A DNA stretch of 64,000 bases, taken from assembly GCA_900099715.1 (NCBI GenBank), contig FMTG01000002.1, positions 186,001 to 250,000 of the forward strand, written 5' to 3'. Under the pieces are notes generated by a model. It saw only the letters and a program-made list of their open reading frames with translations, made no database searches and was not told the origin of the DNA. This stretch comes from Ruminococcaceae bacterium YRB3002. Lineage in GTDB: Bacteria > Bacillota > Clostridia > Saccharofermentanales > Saccharofermentanaceae. The position numbers were made by a program, and so were the translations under genes. Shown piece by piece: positions 8,854-18,219 of this stretch. The number at the start of each line of letters is the position of its first letter. Positions within the stretch are counted from its first letter, which is position 1.

Positions 8854-8862
8854 TGTTATAAT
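8854..8862 (+). promoter_or_regulatory. Extended -10 promoter of rimO, predicted near-leaderless
   Basis: TG-T-TATAAT with TATAAT at 8857-8862; no good -35. The rimO ATG is only 8 nt downstream and no Shine-Dalgarno fits in the gap, so the mRNA would begin at or 1-2 nt before the start codon. Confidence 0.6.
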
Positions 8863-8870
8863 CCGTTGGT

Positions 8871-10226
8871 ATGGAACGTGATAATGTGAGGATTTCAATC
8901 GTTGCCCTTGGCTGTTCAAAGAATCTGGTCGATGCTGAATGCATGAGCAGAGCTCTTAAGGACGCCGGATACATTATTGCAGACGATGTTGAAGAATCTG
9001 ACGCCGTGGTAATAAATACCTGCGGATTCATCGAATCTGCCAAGAAGGAAGCGATCGATACCATCCTTGAGTGTGCTGATATCAAATCATCAGATGCCCC
9101 TTTAAGATTTATTATCGTTACTGGATGCCTGTCTCAGCGCTATCCTGACGACATCCTTCAAGAGATGCCTGAAGTTGATGCTGTCCTCGGAACTGCGCAT
9201 TACTCAGACATAGTTGACACGGTAGATAAGCTCTTTGAGAACGGCAATAAGGTGAGGAATGTATCAGAACCCGGCAGCCTGGATCACCTTATGACCGATA
9301 AGGATGTGTCCACTTCCGGATATGCCTGGATAAAGATCGGTGAGGGATGTCTTCACAGATGTGCATTCTGTGCTATCCCGCTTATACGCGGAAAGTTTAC
9401 TTCGAGACCGATCGGGGACATATTAAAGGAAGCTGAGATCCTTGCATCAAGAGGGTATAAGGAGATCATTCTTGTTGCACAGGACACAACCAATTATGGT
9501 GTTGATCTCTATAAGGAGAGGAAGATCTCCGAGCTTTTGAGAAGATTGGCAGAGATCGACGGTATTGAGCTCATAAGAGTCATGTACGGTTACATGGACG
9601 GCTTTACAGATGAGCTTATCAATGAGGTCAGGGATAACCCTAAGGCTGCTCATTATTTTGACATACCGATCCAGCATGGCTGTGACAGGATCCTTAAGGC
9701 TATGAACCGCTTTGATACTGAAGAACTGATCACAAAGAGACTTGATAAGATCAGGTCAGAGATACCGGATGCGATCATAAGAACCACTGTTATGGTTGGG
9801 TTTCCCGGGGAGACGGAAGAGGATTTCGCGAGGCTGAAAGAGAATCTTCTGAAGTGGAAGTTTGACAGGCTCGGCTGCTTTATTTTCTCGCCGGAAGAAG
9901 GAACGAAGGCTTTTGATATGCCTGACCAGATTCCTGAGGACGTTAAGAGAAAGCGTTATGAGGAGATATATGAACTGCAGAGGCAGATATCCAGAGAGGT
10001 CACGGCTTCCCGTTTGGGGACAAAAGTGGTGGTTACTATTGATTCTGTATCTGAAGATGGTATATTTTACAAAGGAAGAAGTTACGGAGAGGCTCCTGAG
10101 GATGACCCGGTAGTCTATGTTCTTGTTCCTGAGAGTGAATATAAGGAAGAACTCAAGATCGGCGGAAGGTATGAAGTCGAGATCGTTGAGTGCTCCGATT
10201 ATGATATGACTGGAGTTTTGATATGA
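8871..10226 (+). CDS. rimO: Ribosomal protein S12 methylthiotransferase RimO
   Basis: 451-residue radical-SAM methylthiotransferase that modifies Asp of ribosomal protein S12. N-terminal UPF0004 domain with cluster Cys15 (GCSKN), Cys51 (NTCGF) and Cys86 (TGCLSQ); radical SAM motif Cys160-xxx-Cys164-xx-Cys167 in GCLHRCAFCAIP; C-terminal TRAM domain from about residue 385. NTCGFIESAKKE and AIPLIRGKFTSRP are typical of RimO rather than MiaB, which is separately present at 56.9 kb. The start has no ribosome binding site and sits directly after a TATAAT. The stop overlaps the pgsA ATG by 4 nt. Confidence 0.94.
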   Translation: MERDNVRISIVALGCSKNLVDAECMSRALKDAGYIIADDVEESDAVVINTCGFIESAKKEAIDTILECADIKSSDAPLRFIIVTGCLSQRYPDDILQEMPEVDAVLGTAHYSDIVDTVDKLFENGNKVRNVSEPGSLDHLMTDKDVSTSGYAWIKIGEGCLHRCAFCAIPLIRGKFTSRPIGDILKEAEILASRGYKEIILVAQDTTNYGVDLYKERKISELLRRLAEIDGIELIRVMYGYMDGFTDELINEVRDNPKAAHYFDIPIQHGCDRILKAMNRFDTEELITKRLDKIRSEIPDAIIRTTVMVGFPGETEEDFARLKENLLKWKFDRLGCFIFSPEEGTKAFDMPDQIPEDVKRKRYEEIYELQRQISREVTASRLGTKVVVTIDSVSEDGIFYKGRSYGEAPEDDPVVYVLVPESEYKEELKIGGRYEVEIVECSDYDMTGVLI

Positions 10227-10846
10227 ACTTACCGAATAAGCTGTCCCTGCTGAGGATCATACTGATCCCGTTCACACTGCTGTTCATGCTTCCTGTAAGT
10301 ATATACGGATGGGAGCCTGAGGGCTGGAACAGCTTTATAAATAACTACGGAATGACGATTGCTGCGGTGATCTTTATCGTTGCTTCATTGACTGATTTCT
10401 TTGACGGACAGATTGCCCGCCGCCAGAATCTTGTTACGAATCTCGGCAAATTTCTTGACCCTCTTGCTGATAAGGTTCTTGTCATCAGCGTTCTTCTCGG
10501 CTTCCTGGCATTGGGCAGGGTCAATGCATGGTGTGTTATGCTGATCGTATTCAGGGATTTCATGATATCCGGTATCAGGCTCGTGGCAGCGGCAAAAGGC
10601 GAGGTAATGGCGGCCAAGATGATCGGTAAGGTTAAGACCTTTGTTCAGATGGTTGCGATAATCTATCTTCTGTTCGAACCTCTGCTCCTCAGGATCTTTA
10701 CAGGCGAGATACATACATATCCGCTTCCTGTATGTACCGTTACGGTCATCGGTGATGTATTCTTCTATCTTTGTGTGATACTCACAGTCGTGTCAGGTCT
10801 TGATTATCTTATTAAGAATCTTGATCTGTTCAGGAATTCCAAGTAG
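10223..10846 (+). CDS. pgsA: CDP-diacylglycerol-glycerol-3-phosphate 3-phosphatidyltransferase
   Basis: 207-residue integral membrane enzyme making phosphatidylglycerol phosphate, the committed step to PG and cardiolipin. The CDP-alcohol phosphotransferase signature is complete: DFFDGQIAR followed by GKFLDPLAD (D-x2-DG-x2-AR-x8-G-x3-D-x3-D). Hydrophobic helices flank it (MTIAAVIFIVASL, KVLVISVLLGFLAL, and a C-terminal FFYLCVILTVVSGL). ATG 10223 overlaps the rimO TGA. The rimO-pgsA order is common in Firmicutes, which supports the assignment. Confidence 0.93.
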   Translation: MNLPNKLSLLRIILIPFTLLFMLPVSIYGWEPEGWNSFINNYGMTIAAVIFIVASLTDFFDGQIARRQNLVTNLGKFLDPLADKVLVISVLLGFLALGRVNAWCVMLIVFRDFMISGIRLVAAAKGEVMAAKMIGKVKTFVQMVAIIYLLFEPLLLRIFTGEIHTYPLPVCTVTVIGDVFFYLCVILTVVSGLDYLIKNLDLFRNSK

Positions 10847-10882
10847 GGAAAACAACCTTGTTCTCAATTGTTAAAAAAACTA

Positions 10883-10918
10883 TTGACATTTTTATATACT
10901 TACATTAAAAGTAATGTA
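10883..10918 (+). promoter_or_regulatory. acpP promoter region with palindromic operator candidate
   Basis: TTGACA at 10883-10888; the hexamer 17 bp downstream is TAAAAG (10906-10911), a poor -10. Lying across it is the perfect inverted repeat TACATT-N6-AATGTA (10901-10918), interleaved with TACTT-N7-AAGTA (10897-10913). A repressor site at a fatty-acid gene is plausible (compare FapR in Bacillus, whose consensus differs), but the regulator is unknown. Confidence 0.5.
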
Positions 10919-10952
10919 GATTGTAAACACAATCACACTTGGAGGTATTAAT

Positions 10953-11198
10953 ATGACAAGAGAAGAATTATTCGACAGCATCAAGACCATTATCGTTGAC
11001 CAGCTTGGTGTTGATGAGTCCACGATCACAGAGGATTCCTCATTCATCGATGATCTCAACGCTGATTCACTTGATATGGTTGAGCTCGTTATGGCTATGG
11101 AGCAGGAATTTGACGTAGAGATCCCTGACGATGTAGCTGAGAAGGTTACAACTGTAAGAGATGCAATCGATTACATCAAGGGTCTTGAAGAAGGTTGA
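10953..11198 (+). CDS. acpP: Acyl carrier protein
   Basis: 81-residue acidic ACP; Ser39 in [10 protein letters not shown] is the 4'-phosphopantetheine attachment site. It carries growing acyl chains in type II fatty acid synthesis and donates them to phospholipid assembly. GGAGGT precedes the ATG. It is a single-gene unit between its own promoter and a strong terminator, allowing much higher expression than its neighbours. The acpP-rnc-smc-ftsY order is the usual Firmicute arrangement, although plsX and the fab genes that often precede acpP are not here. Confidence 0.96.
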   Translation: MTREELFDSIKTIIVDQLGVDESTITEDSSFIDDLNADSLDMVELVMAMEQEFDVEIPDDVAEKVTTVRDAIDYIKGLEEG

Positions 11199-11219
11199 TC
11201 ATATCGGGATAACCCTGTA

Positions 11220-11253
11220 ATAGCTGAATGCAAGTGCATTCAGCTATTTTTTT
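11220..11253 (+). terminator. Intrinsic terminator of acpP
   Basis: Perfect 12-bp stem ATAGCTGAATGC / GCATTCAGCTAT (11220-11231 and 11236-11247), loop AAGT, T-run 11247-11253. The rnc ribosome binding site GAGGTG begins at the end of the T-run. Confidence 0.93.
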
Positions 11254-11264
11254 GAGGTGCATAT

Positions 11265-11975
11265 ATGTGCGTAAACGATTATACGGAATTTGAGGCCAGA
11301 CTCGGATATTCGTTCAGGGACAAGAGCCTTCTGGAGACGGCTTTTACCCATACGACATACGTGTTTGAGAATGGCGGAGAGCACTGGCAGTCCAATCAGA
11401 GACTGGAGTTTATTGGAGATGCTGTTCTGGATGTGATCGTCGGAGAGATGATATATAATCTGAGACCTAAGTGTGACGAGGGTTTCCTGTCTAAGAAGAG
11501 AAGTGCTGCTGTTTGCGAGAGGTCTTTCGCGGAGATAGCGAGGGATCTTGATATGGGTTCTTATCTGCTGCTGGGCAAGGGAGAGGACTTAAGCGGTGGT
11601 GCTGATAAGGACTCTAATCTGGCTGACTGCTTTGAATCTGTAATAGCGGCTGTGTATTTCGACGGAGGCTTTGAGGCAGCAAGATCTGTAATATATAAAA
11701 ATCTTACCGATACAGTTAACAAAGCTGTGAACGGAGAGATCTTTATGGATTACAAGAGCAGATTGCTTGAGATATCACAGAGCAAGGGCAAAAGGCATCA
11801 GATCGTGTTCAGGATCGTTGGTGAACGCGGTCCTGCTCATCAGAAAGAATTCGACTGTGAGGTATATGCGGATGATACTTTCCTTGCAAGGGCTACCGGT
11901 CACAGCAAGAAGGATGCCGAGCAGAAATGTGCCAAAGAGGCAATTGAGGTATATAACTCGACTTTTGTGGTATAA
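11265..11975 (+). CDS. rnc: Ribonuclease III
   Basis: 236-residue dsRNA endonuclease that processes rRNA precursors and structured mRNAs. The family signature NQRLEFIGDAVLDVIVGE holds the acidic metal ligands, and DCFESVIAAVYFDGG supplies the second acidic site (Asp and Glu). A C-terminal dsRBD follows (DYKSRLLEISQSKG to HSKKDAEQKCAKEAIE). GAGGTG precedes ATG 11265. The TAA stop (11973-11975) lies inside the -10 hexamer of smc. No promoter of its own is evident after the acpP terminator, so it may depend on read-through. Confidence 0.95.
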   Translation: MCVNDYTEFEARLGYSFRDKSLLETAFTHTTYVFENGGEHWQSNQRLEFIGDAVLDVIVGEMIYNLRPKCDEGFLSKKRSAAVCERSFAEIARDLDMGSYLLLGKGEDLSGGADKDSNLADCFESVIAAVYFDGGFEAARSVIYKNLTDTVNKAVNGEIFMDYKSRLLEISQSKGKRHQIVFRIVGERGPAHQKEFDCEVYADDTFLARATGHSKKDAEQKCAKEAIEVYNSTFVV

Positions 11976-11976
11976 T
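11968..11976 (+). promoter_or_regulatory. Extended -10 promoter of smc, predicted leaderless
   Basis: TG-G-TATAAT, with TATAAT at 11971-11976 overlapping the rnc stop codon. Six bases later comes the smc ATG (11983), which is where transcription should begin. No Shine-Dalgarno lies in front of smc. Confidence 0.6.
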
Positions 11977-11982
11977 TAACCG

Positions 11983-14900
11983 ATGTATCTCAAGAGAATA
12001 GAAATTCAGGGTTTTAAATCATTTCCGGAGAGCACACTCATTGAATTTGACTCGGGAATGACGGCTATAGTTGGGCCAAACGGCAGCGGTAAATCTAATG
12101 TTACCGATGCTGTGCGCTGGGTTTTGGGCGAGCAGAGTGCCAAGTCCCTCAGAGGCGGTAAGATGGAGGATGTTATCTTTAACGGAACATCCACCCGTAA
12201 AGCCATGAACTATGCTGAGGTTACCCTTACGCTTGATAATATAGACAGGTATATTGATTATGATTTCCCTGAGATACAGATAACAAGAAGACTCTACAGA
12301 TCAGGCGAGAGCGAGTATCAGATCAATAAAGTAAACTGCAGACTCAAGGATATCGTCGGACTTTTCCTGGATACAGGTATCGGTAAGGACGGATATTCTA
12401 TCGTCGGTCAGGGACGTGTTGACGAGATCCTTTCCACCAAGTCCGAGGACAGGCGTTATGTTATCGAGGAAGCCGCCGGTATCGTAAAGTATAAGGTCCG
12501 TAAGGATGAGGCTGAACGCAAGCTCAATCAGACGGAACAGAACCTTCTTCGTATCGATGATGTTCTTGCTGAACTTAATGAGAGATTCGGTCCTCTTGAG
12601 GAACAGAGCAAGAAGGCGATCCGCTACCACAGAGTTTATGAGAGCATGAGAAGTAAGGATATATCGCTTCTTGTACATAAGATAACAACCGCTCAGGAGG
12701 CTATGGGAGATTCCGCCGGGATCAGGGAACAGCTGGAGCGGGAGATAAAGAAACAGGAAGACAGGTTCGTTGCACTCAGGGAAGAAAACCGTGAGATGAG
12801 CGAGAAGTCCGAGACTCTTGAAGATACCATTGAAGAGAAAAGACAGGAACTGTCTGATGTTACTGAAGAGCAGCACGAGAATAATTCCAACAGGAAAGTG
12901 CTTGCAGAGCGTATGAACAGCATCAATAAAGAAATCAATGATGCTTCATACGATAATGATGCGGCAACAGCCAGGATCAAGGTTCTTGAAGGTGAACGCA
13001 AGGCACATCTTGATCATGCCGAGGAGATCCTGGGAGAGTGCAATGAACTCAAAAAGGCATCAGAGGCACTGAACCGCAGGCGCGAAGAGATACTCAAGGA
13101 ATATGAGAAGGAAGAGAAGAGTATAAGTGCTATCAGGGCCAGGATCGAAGGCAAGACGAAAGATCTGAACGAGAGCCGTGAGAACATAAAGACAGTTGCT
13201 GCCAGGATCGAGGCGCTGGGTGAACAGATAACAAGGCTCAGCGATCAGCTCAACAATATCAGATCCAGCGGAGAGGAACTTAAGGCATCTCTTGAAGAGG
13301 CTGATAAGCATTGGAAAGAAATGACCAAGACCGAAGGCGAAGTTCAGGATGATATAAGGACACGTGATGATAAGCTGAAGGCTCTCAGCGAGAAGATGAA
13401 GGAGCTGAATGACTTTTTCGAGAAGAATAACAGTGAGTTCCTGTCTCTCTGTGCGAGACTGCGTACCCTGAAGGATCTTGAGAAGAGGAAAGAAGGTTAC
13501 CAGGAATCAGTCAGAAGACTGATGGATGAAGCGGAGCACGATAAGAATCTTAAGTCCAAGATGGTCGGTGTATTGGGAGACCTAATATCAGTTGACCGCA
13601 AATATGAGACTGCTATCGAGATAGCACTCGGGTCAGCCATACATAATGTCGTAACCGATCTTGAATCAGAAGCAGCCGATCTTATAGAAGTCCTTAAGAC
13701 AAAAAGGCTCGGGAGGGTTACATTCCTGCCTATCGAGAATATCGAGGCGCGGCCCATGCCATCTGACATCCTCAAAAAGGCATCAGGGCAGAAGGGTTAT
13801 ATAGATGTTGCTTCAGAACTTATCAAGTGTGATGTTATGCTCAATGACATAGTATCCAATCTTCTCGGAAGGATAATCATTGCTGATAATCTTGATAATG
13901 CCAGAAAGATAGCATCATCTGTAAGGCATCAGGTGAAGATAATCACATTGGACGGTGATTCTGTAAACCCGGGCGGGTCGCTGACCGGAGGATCAGTACG
14001 CAAGTCCGGAGTAGGTATTCTTGGAAGGGCGCGTGAGATCGAGGATCTTACGAAGAAAACGGAAGACCTCGAAGCCAAGCTGTCTGATAATGAAGAGAAC
14101 AGGCAGGAGCTTGATGATGTGGCAGGAACACTCAAGAAAGAGATAATGCTGCTGGGCGAGCAGCTCAAGTATTATTCCATGGAGCGAGTTAAGGCTGAAT
14201 CCGAATACCGCAATATCGAAGATAAGATCAAAGAGAATGATGACAGACAGAGGGAGACGGAAGAACTGTTGAAGAAGATATCGACCGAGAAGCTGCGCCT
14301 CGAAGATGACCTGGAGGAACTCGGAAGGATCGAGCAGGAACTGGGAAATGAACTCTTCAGCTTTACTGAGGACAGTAAGTCGGGTGACGAGAAGGTTCAG
14401 GAATTCTCCGAACGTCTTGACGGCATTAAGGATGAGATGGCCGATATTACTTCCAAGTCCGAGAGACTTCTGGCTGAACGCAACGGTGTGATCAAACTGG
14501 CTGATCATATCAAGGAACAGATAGATGCGATCAACAGAGAAATCGATGAGCGCAGGGAACAGATCGCAGACGCTGAGAAGCAGATCGAAGAGATTACAAA
14601 GGAGATCAACGGTATTACCGAGACTCTTGCCAAGCTTGAAGTTAGCCAGCGTGAATACGAGAAGGAGATCCAGGAGCTTACCAGGCAGAAGGCAGAGATC
14701 GATTCTTCAATGAGCGGTTTTGTCAGTAACCTCACATCGATCAACGACTCCATCAATAATCTGCGCAATAAACTCAATACTCACATCAGCAAATACGACA
14801 AGTATATAACTGAGATAGATGCAGCGAAGAGCCGTCTTTGGGAAGATTACGAAGTGACCTATGACAATATCAGGGATGAAGCACTTCCTGTTGAGGATGT

Positions 14901-15540
14901 GACTGCGCTCGCCAAGGAGATATCTTCGCTTAAATCCGAGATACGTAATATAGGACCTGTGAATCCCGATTCGGTCGAAGAGTTCAGAGAGCTGTCGGAG
15001 AGACTTGAGTTTATGACTGCTCAGCGCAATGATATCGCTAAGGCAAAGGAAGACCTGGAGAAGGTTATCTCGGATCTCCTGAATGAGATGAGACAGCAGT
15101 TTATTACCCAGTTCGAGATTATCAATAACAATTTCAAAAGGGTATTCTTCGATCTGTTCGGAGGCGGTACTGCCGAGATCGTTCTTGATTCAGACGATGT
15201 GCTTGAATGTAATATCGAGATAAAGGCTCAGCCTCCGGGAAAGAGACTTCAGAGTCTTACGCTTCTGTCCGGTGGAGAGAGGTGTCTTACTGCTATCGCA
15301 CTGCTGTTTGCGATCCTTGAACTTAAACCGTCGCCATTCGTTATCCTTGATGAGGTCGAGGCTGCGCTGGATGATGTCAATGTTTCGAGGTTTACTGATT
15401 TTGTAAGAAGATATTGTGTGAAGTCTCAGTTTATACTGGTAACGCACCGTAAAGGAACGATGGAAGCCTGTGACAGAATGTATGGCGTCACTATGGCGGA
15501 ACGCGGTATTTCCAAGATCCTGTCGATGAGATTTAGTTAA
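11983..15540 (+). CDS. smc: Chromosome segregation protein SMC
   Basis: 1185-residue condensin ATPase that, with ScpAB, loads on origin DNA and extrudes loops. N-terminal ATPase half with Walker A GPNGSGKSN (31-39); a long coiled coil from about 165 to 500 rich in Glu/Lys; hinge domain around 520-650 (VLGDLISVDRKYETAIEIALGS); second coiled coil to about 1020; C-terminal half with signature LSGGERCLTAIA and Walker B FVILDEVEAALDD. Full length for bacterial SMC. No ribosome binding site precedes ATG 11983. The adjacent rnc and ftsY order is typical; scpA and scpB are not in the window. Confidence 0.96.
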   Translation: MYLKRIEIQGFKSFPESTLIEFDSGMTAIVGPNGSGKSNVTDAVRWVLGEQSAKSLRGGKMEDVIFNGTSTRKAMNYAEVTLTLDNIDRYIDYDFPEIQITRRLYRSGESEYQINKVNCRLKDIVGLFLDTGIGKDGYSIVGQGRVDEILSTKSEDRRYVIEEAAGIVKYKVRKDEAERKLNQTEQNLLRIDDVLAELNERFGPLEEQSKKAIRYHRVYESMRSKDISLLVHKITTAQEAMGDSAGIREQLEREIKKQEDRFVALREENREMSEKSETLEDTIEEKRQELSDVTEEQHENNSNRKVLAERMNSINKEINDASYDNDAATARIKVLEGERKAHLDHAEEILGECNELKKASEALNRRREEILKEYEKEEKSISAIRARIEGKTKDLNESRENIKTVAARIEALGEQITRLSDQLNNIRSSGEELKASLEEADKHWKEMTKTEGEVQDDIRTRDDKLKALSEKMKELNDFFEKNNSEFLSLCARLRTLKDLEKRKEGYQESVRRLMDEAEHDKNLKSKMVGVLGDLISVDRKYETAIEIALGSAIHNVVTDLESEAADLIEVLKTKRLGRVTFLPIENIEARPMPSDILKKASGQKGYIDVASELIKCDVMLNDIVSNLLGRIIIADNLDNARKIASSVRHQVKIITLDGDSVNPGGSLTGGSVRKSGVGILGRAREIEDLTKKTEDLEAKLSDNEENRQELDDVAGTLKKEIMLLGEQLKYYSMERVKAESEYRNIEDKIKENDDRQRETEELLKKISTEKLRLEDDLEELGRIEQELGNELFSFTEDSKSGDEKVQEFSERLDGIKDEMADITSKSERLLAERNGVIKLADHIKEQIDAINREIDERREQIADAEKQIEEITKEINGITETLAKLEVSQREYEKEIQELTRQKAEIDSSMSGFVSNLTSINDSINNLRNKLNTHISKYDKYITEIDAAKSRLWEDYEVTYDNIRDEALPVEDVTALAKEISSLKSEIRNIGPVNPDSVEEFRELSERLEFMTAQRNDIAKAKEDLEKVISDLLNEMRQQFITQFEIINNNFKRVFFDLFGGGTAEIVLDSDDVLECNIEIKAQPPGKRLQSLTLLSGGERCLTAIALLFAILELKPSPFVILDEVEAALDDVNVSRFTDFVRRYCVKSQFILVTHRKGTMEACDRMYGVTMAERGISKILSMRFS

Positions 15541-15551
15541 GGGGGAAGATC

Positions 15552-16466
15552 ATGGGTTTATTTGATGTTTTTAAGAGAGGTCTTGATAAGACGCGTAAGT
15601 TCTTTGGCGGCGGGTTTACTAAGATCGCCGCGCTTACCGGGCATTTCGATGAGGACCAGCTGGATGATCTTGAAGAACTGATGGTCAGGGCTGACTGCGG
15701 TGTAGAGGCTTCCCTGGATATTATCGACAGAGTCAAGTCAGATATAAAAAAGACGGGTGACAACAGTCAGGAGGCTGTTCTCGGTTCCGTAAGGACAAGA
15801 ATGAAAGAGATCCTCGGTCCCAAGACTTCTTATGAACTTGAGGACGGAAAGCTTAATATACTTCTCCTGGTTGGCGTTAATGGTACCGGCAAGACTACTA
15901 CCGCGGGAAAACTCGCTGCACGTTATAAGGCAGAGGGGAAGAAGGTTATAATTGCGGCTGCCGATACGTTCAGGGCGGCTGCTGTTGAACAGATCAAGGT
16001 CTGGGGTGAGAGAACGGGCACGACCGTTATTGCTCAGGGTGCAGACGGGTCTGATCCTGCCGCCGTTGTTTACGATTCCGTTCATGCGGCGCTTGCAAGA
16101 AAGGCGGATATTCTCATTGTTGATACTGCGGGCAGACTACATAATAAGAAAAATCTTATGGAGGAGCTTGGAAAGATCAAGAGAATCATTGGCAGGGAGG
16201 CACCTGACAGCGTAGTAAGATCCATGCTGATAATCGATGCAACCACCGGACAGAATGGCGTGCTTCAGGCACAGAGCTTTGCGGAAGTAGTAGATCTTGA
16301 TTATCTTGGTGTGACTAAGCTTGACGGCTCTGCAAAGGGCGGTGTTATCATAGCCGTTGCATACACATGCAAGGTGCCTGTTGTTCTGGCAGGATTAGGT
16401 GAGGGTATTGACGACCTTGTGGACTTTGATCCTGACATATTTGTTGATTCGCTGCTGACTGAATGA
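15552..16466 (+). CDS. ftsY: Signal recognition particle receptor FtsY
   Basis: 304-residue SRP GTPase at the membrane that docks ribosome-nascent-chain-SRP complexes to SecYEG. N domain followed by G domain: GVNGTGKTTT (108-117), DTFRAAAVEQ, DTAGRLHNKKNL, TKLDGSAKGG, and GLGEGIDDLVDFDP at the end. The long acidic A domain of E. coli is absent, as usual in Gram-positives. GGGGGAA precedes the ATG, 11 nt after the smc stop, so it is probably cotranscribed with smc. The companion ffh gene is not downstream here. Confidence 0.96.
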   Translation: MGLFDVFKRGLDKTRKFFGGGFTKIAALTGHFDEDQLDDLEELMVRADCGVEASLDIIDRVKSDIKKTGDNSQEAVLGSVRTRMKEILGPKTSYELEDGKLNILLLVGVNGTGKTTTAGKLAARYKAEGKKVIIAAADTFRAAAVEQIKVWGERTGTTVIAQGADGSDPAAVVYDSVHAALARKADILIVDTAGRLHNKKNLMEELGKIKRIIGREAPDSVVRSMLIIDATTGQNGVLQAQSFAEVVDLDYLGVTKLDGSAKGGVIIAVAYTCKVPVVLAGLGEGIDDLVDFDPDIFVDSLLTE

Positions 16467-16497
16467 CCGAATAGTTATCTGCCACCGATATTTGAGT

Positions 16498-16503
16498 TAT
16501 AAT
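16498..16503 (+). promoter_or_regulatory. -10 element of the GGDEF/EAL gene, predicted leaderless
   Basis: Perfect TATAAT six bases before ATG 16510; no TG extension and only a poor -35 (TTATCT, 16475-16480). No Shine-Dalgarno in the gap. Confidence 0.5.
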
Positions 16504-16509
16504 CTGTTT

Positions 16510-18219
16510 ATGACCAAGAAGAACAACCGGAATATAGACAGAACACTGCGAGACCTGTCTCTTAAGAATGAGGCTCCAAAGAGCGCTTTTATTGCACTCG
16601 TGGTTTTGTATGCTGTTGCATATTTCTTTGTCGTTCAGGCATCAAGAAGCCAGGGCGAGATTACGCTCTTCGGCAGCACTCTGCCGCAGTCTTCTTTCAC
16701 CGGAGTTTTCTCGTCGCTTGCGAATATATGTATCATATGTCTTGTGATCATTTACAGGCTGCCTGGATTCGTGGTATCGCTGATAGCGCTTCTTATACAG
16801 TTCCCGATGCTGTATGTCAATGTGTTTGTCAGACATAACGTTAACAGTCTTCCCGGTTTTTTCTCTAATATCCTGACAATAGTCTCGGTTGTGATCATAT
16901 TTGTCAATAACAGGAGGATACAGGAGTTCCAGAAGAGATTTCGTGATGCGGCAATCACTGACAGACTTACTAAGCTGCCCAACCGTTTTGCATGCAGTGC
17001 GGTAATGGAGGAGCTGGTAAAACATCCTGCAAAGTTTGCTGTTGTTTCTATCGATCTTAATGATTTCAAGAGCATTAACGATACTATGGGACATGATACC
17101 GGTGATAAGGTTTTGCTTGAAGTGGCCAGACGCTGGAAGAGAGTTGCAGACTCATGGGCATCCGGAACAAATGATTTTATTGCCCGCCTGACCGGAGATG
17201 AATTTCTTCTTATCGTGCGGGGGTATGAGGATACTGAGGAACTTAGAAATTCCGTAAACACATACAGGTCAGAACTTGAGAAAAAGATTACCATTGATGA
17301 TTGTGATTTTTACCTCACGGCGTGTTACGGATATACAGAGTATCCCACAGACAGCATCAGTATTGATACTTTGTTTGTATATGCGGATGCTGCGCTGCAT
17401 GAAGCCAAGCGCAGAGACAAGACAAATGAACTCCTCAAGTATTCTCCTGAGATCATGAATATCGAGAGATCCCTTGAGATCGAGCGTAAGATACGTGCTG
17501 CCCTTGAGAAGGATGATATATCATTCCATCTTCAGCCCCAGTACGACATGAATCATAAACTCCGCGGTTTTGAGGCACTTGCCAGAATGCAGGATCCGGA
17601 CGGTTCATACATCAGCCCGGCTGATTTCATCCCTGTTGCGGAGAAGACAGGTCTTATCGACAGGATAGATCTCAGGGTCTGCGATAAGGCAGCCGGCTTC
17701 CTTCAGGAAGCCCTCAGGAAGAACGATGGTATTATCCTTAGTGTAAATGTATCAGTAAGGCATCTGATGAAGAATTCATTTGTTGATGAGATCAGGAAAG
17801 TCATTTCTGATCATCAGATCGATCCCGCGCATCTGGAGATCGAGATAACCGAATCAGTTATGATCGATTCTGCCGAAAAGGCACTCAAACGTATCGATGA
17901 GCTGAAAGCGATGGGAATTAAGGTAGCCATTGATGATTTTGGAACGGGATATTCATCATTGAGCTATCTCAGCAATTTCCCTTCAGATCTTCTTAAGATT
18001 GATAAGTCTTTCATCGATAATATGAATTCCAATGATTCTTCAAGACAATATGTTGCTATGATCATATCAATCGGCCATATTCTTAATCTGCATGTGATCT
18101 CCGAAGGCGTAGAGACTCAGGAACAGCTGGATGTCCTTCAGGAGAATGGCTGTGATTATATCCAGGGATATATCTGGGGCAGACCGATGCATCCGGAGGA
18201 TGCCGCTAAACTCCTTTAG
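16510..18219 (+). CDS. Membrane-bound GGDEF/EAL protein (c-di-GMP signalling)
   Basis: 569 residues. Four or so N-terminal hydrophobic helices (about 25-140, e.g. FIALVVLYAVAYFFVV and IICLVIIYRLPGFVVSLIAL) anchor it in the membrane. The GGDEF domain (about 155-310) has TGDEF at 228-232 instead of GGDEF, so cyclase activity is doubtful. The EAL domain (about 325-569) keeps the signature E355-A-L, the DDFGTGYSSL loop and EGVET, so phosphodiesterase activity is likely, perhaps with GTP-binding control by the GGDEF domain. An upstream in-frame TTG (16492) is rejected since it would include the -10 hexamer. No c-di-GMP riboswitch or effector is seen nearby. Confidence 0.9.
   Translation: MTKKNNRNIDRTLRDLSLKNEAPKSAFIALVVLYAVAYFFVVQASRSQGEITLFGSTLPQSSFTGVFSSLANICIICLVIIYRLPGFVVSLIALLIQFPMLYVNVFVRHNVNSLPGFFSNILTIVSVVIIFVNNRRIQEFQKRFRDAAITDRLTKLPNRFACSAVMEELVKHPAKFAVVSIDLNDFKSINDTMGHDTGDKVLLEVARRWKRVADSWASGTNDFIARLTGDEFLLIVRGYEDTEELRNSVNTYRSELEKKITIDDCDFYLTACYGYTEYPTDSISIDTLFVYADAALHEAKRRDKTNELLKYSPEIMNIERSLEIERKIRAALEKDDISFHLQPQYDMNHKLRGFEALARMQDPDGSYISPADFIPVAEKTGLIDRIDLRVCDKAAGFLQEALRKNDGIILSVNVSVRHLMKNSFVDEIRKVISDHQIDPAHLEIEITESVMIDSAEKALKRIDELKAMGIKVAIDDFGTGYSSLSYLSNFPSDLLKIDKSFIDNMNSNDSSRQYVAMIISIGHILNLHVISEGVETQEQLDVLQENGCDYIQGYIWGRPMHPEDAAKLL

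Noticed and set aside
16467-16509. c-di-GMP riboswitch upstream of the GGDEF/EAL gene
   Set aside because: Only 43 bp lie between ftsY and the start, too short for a GEMM aptamer.
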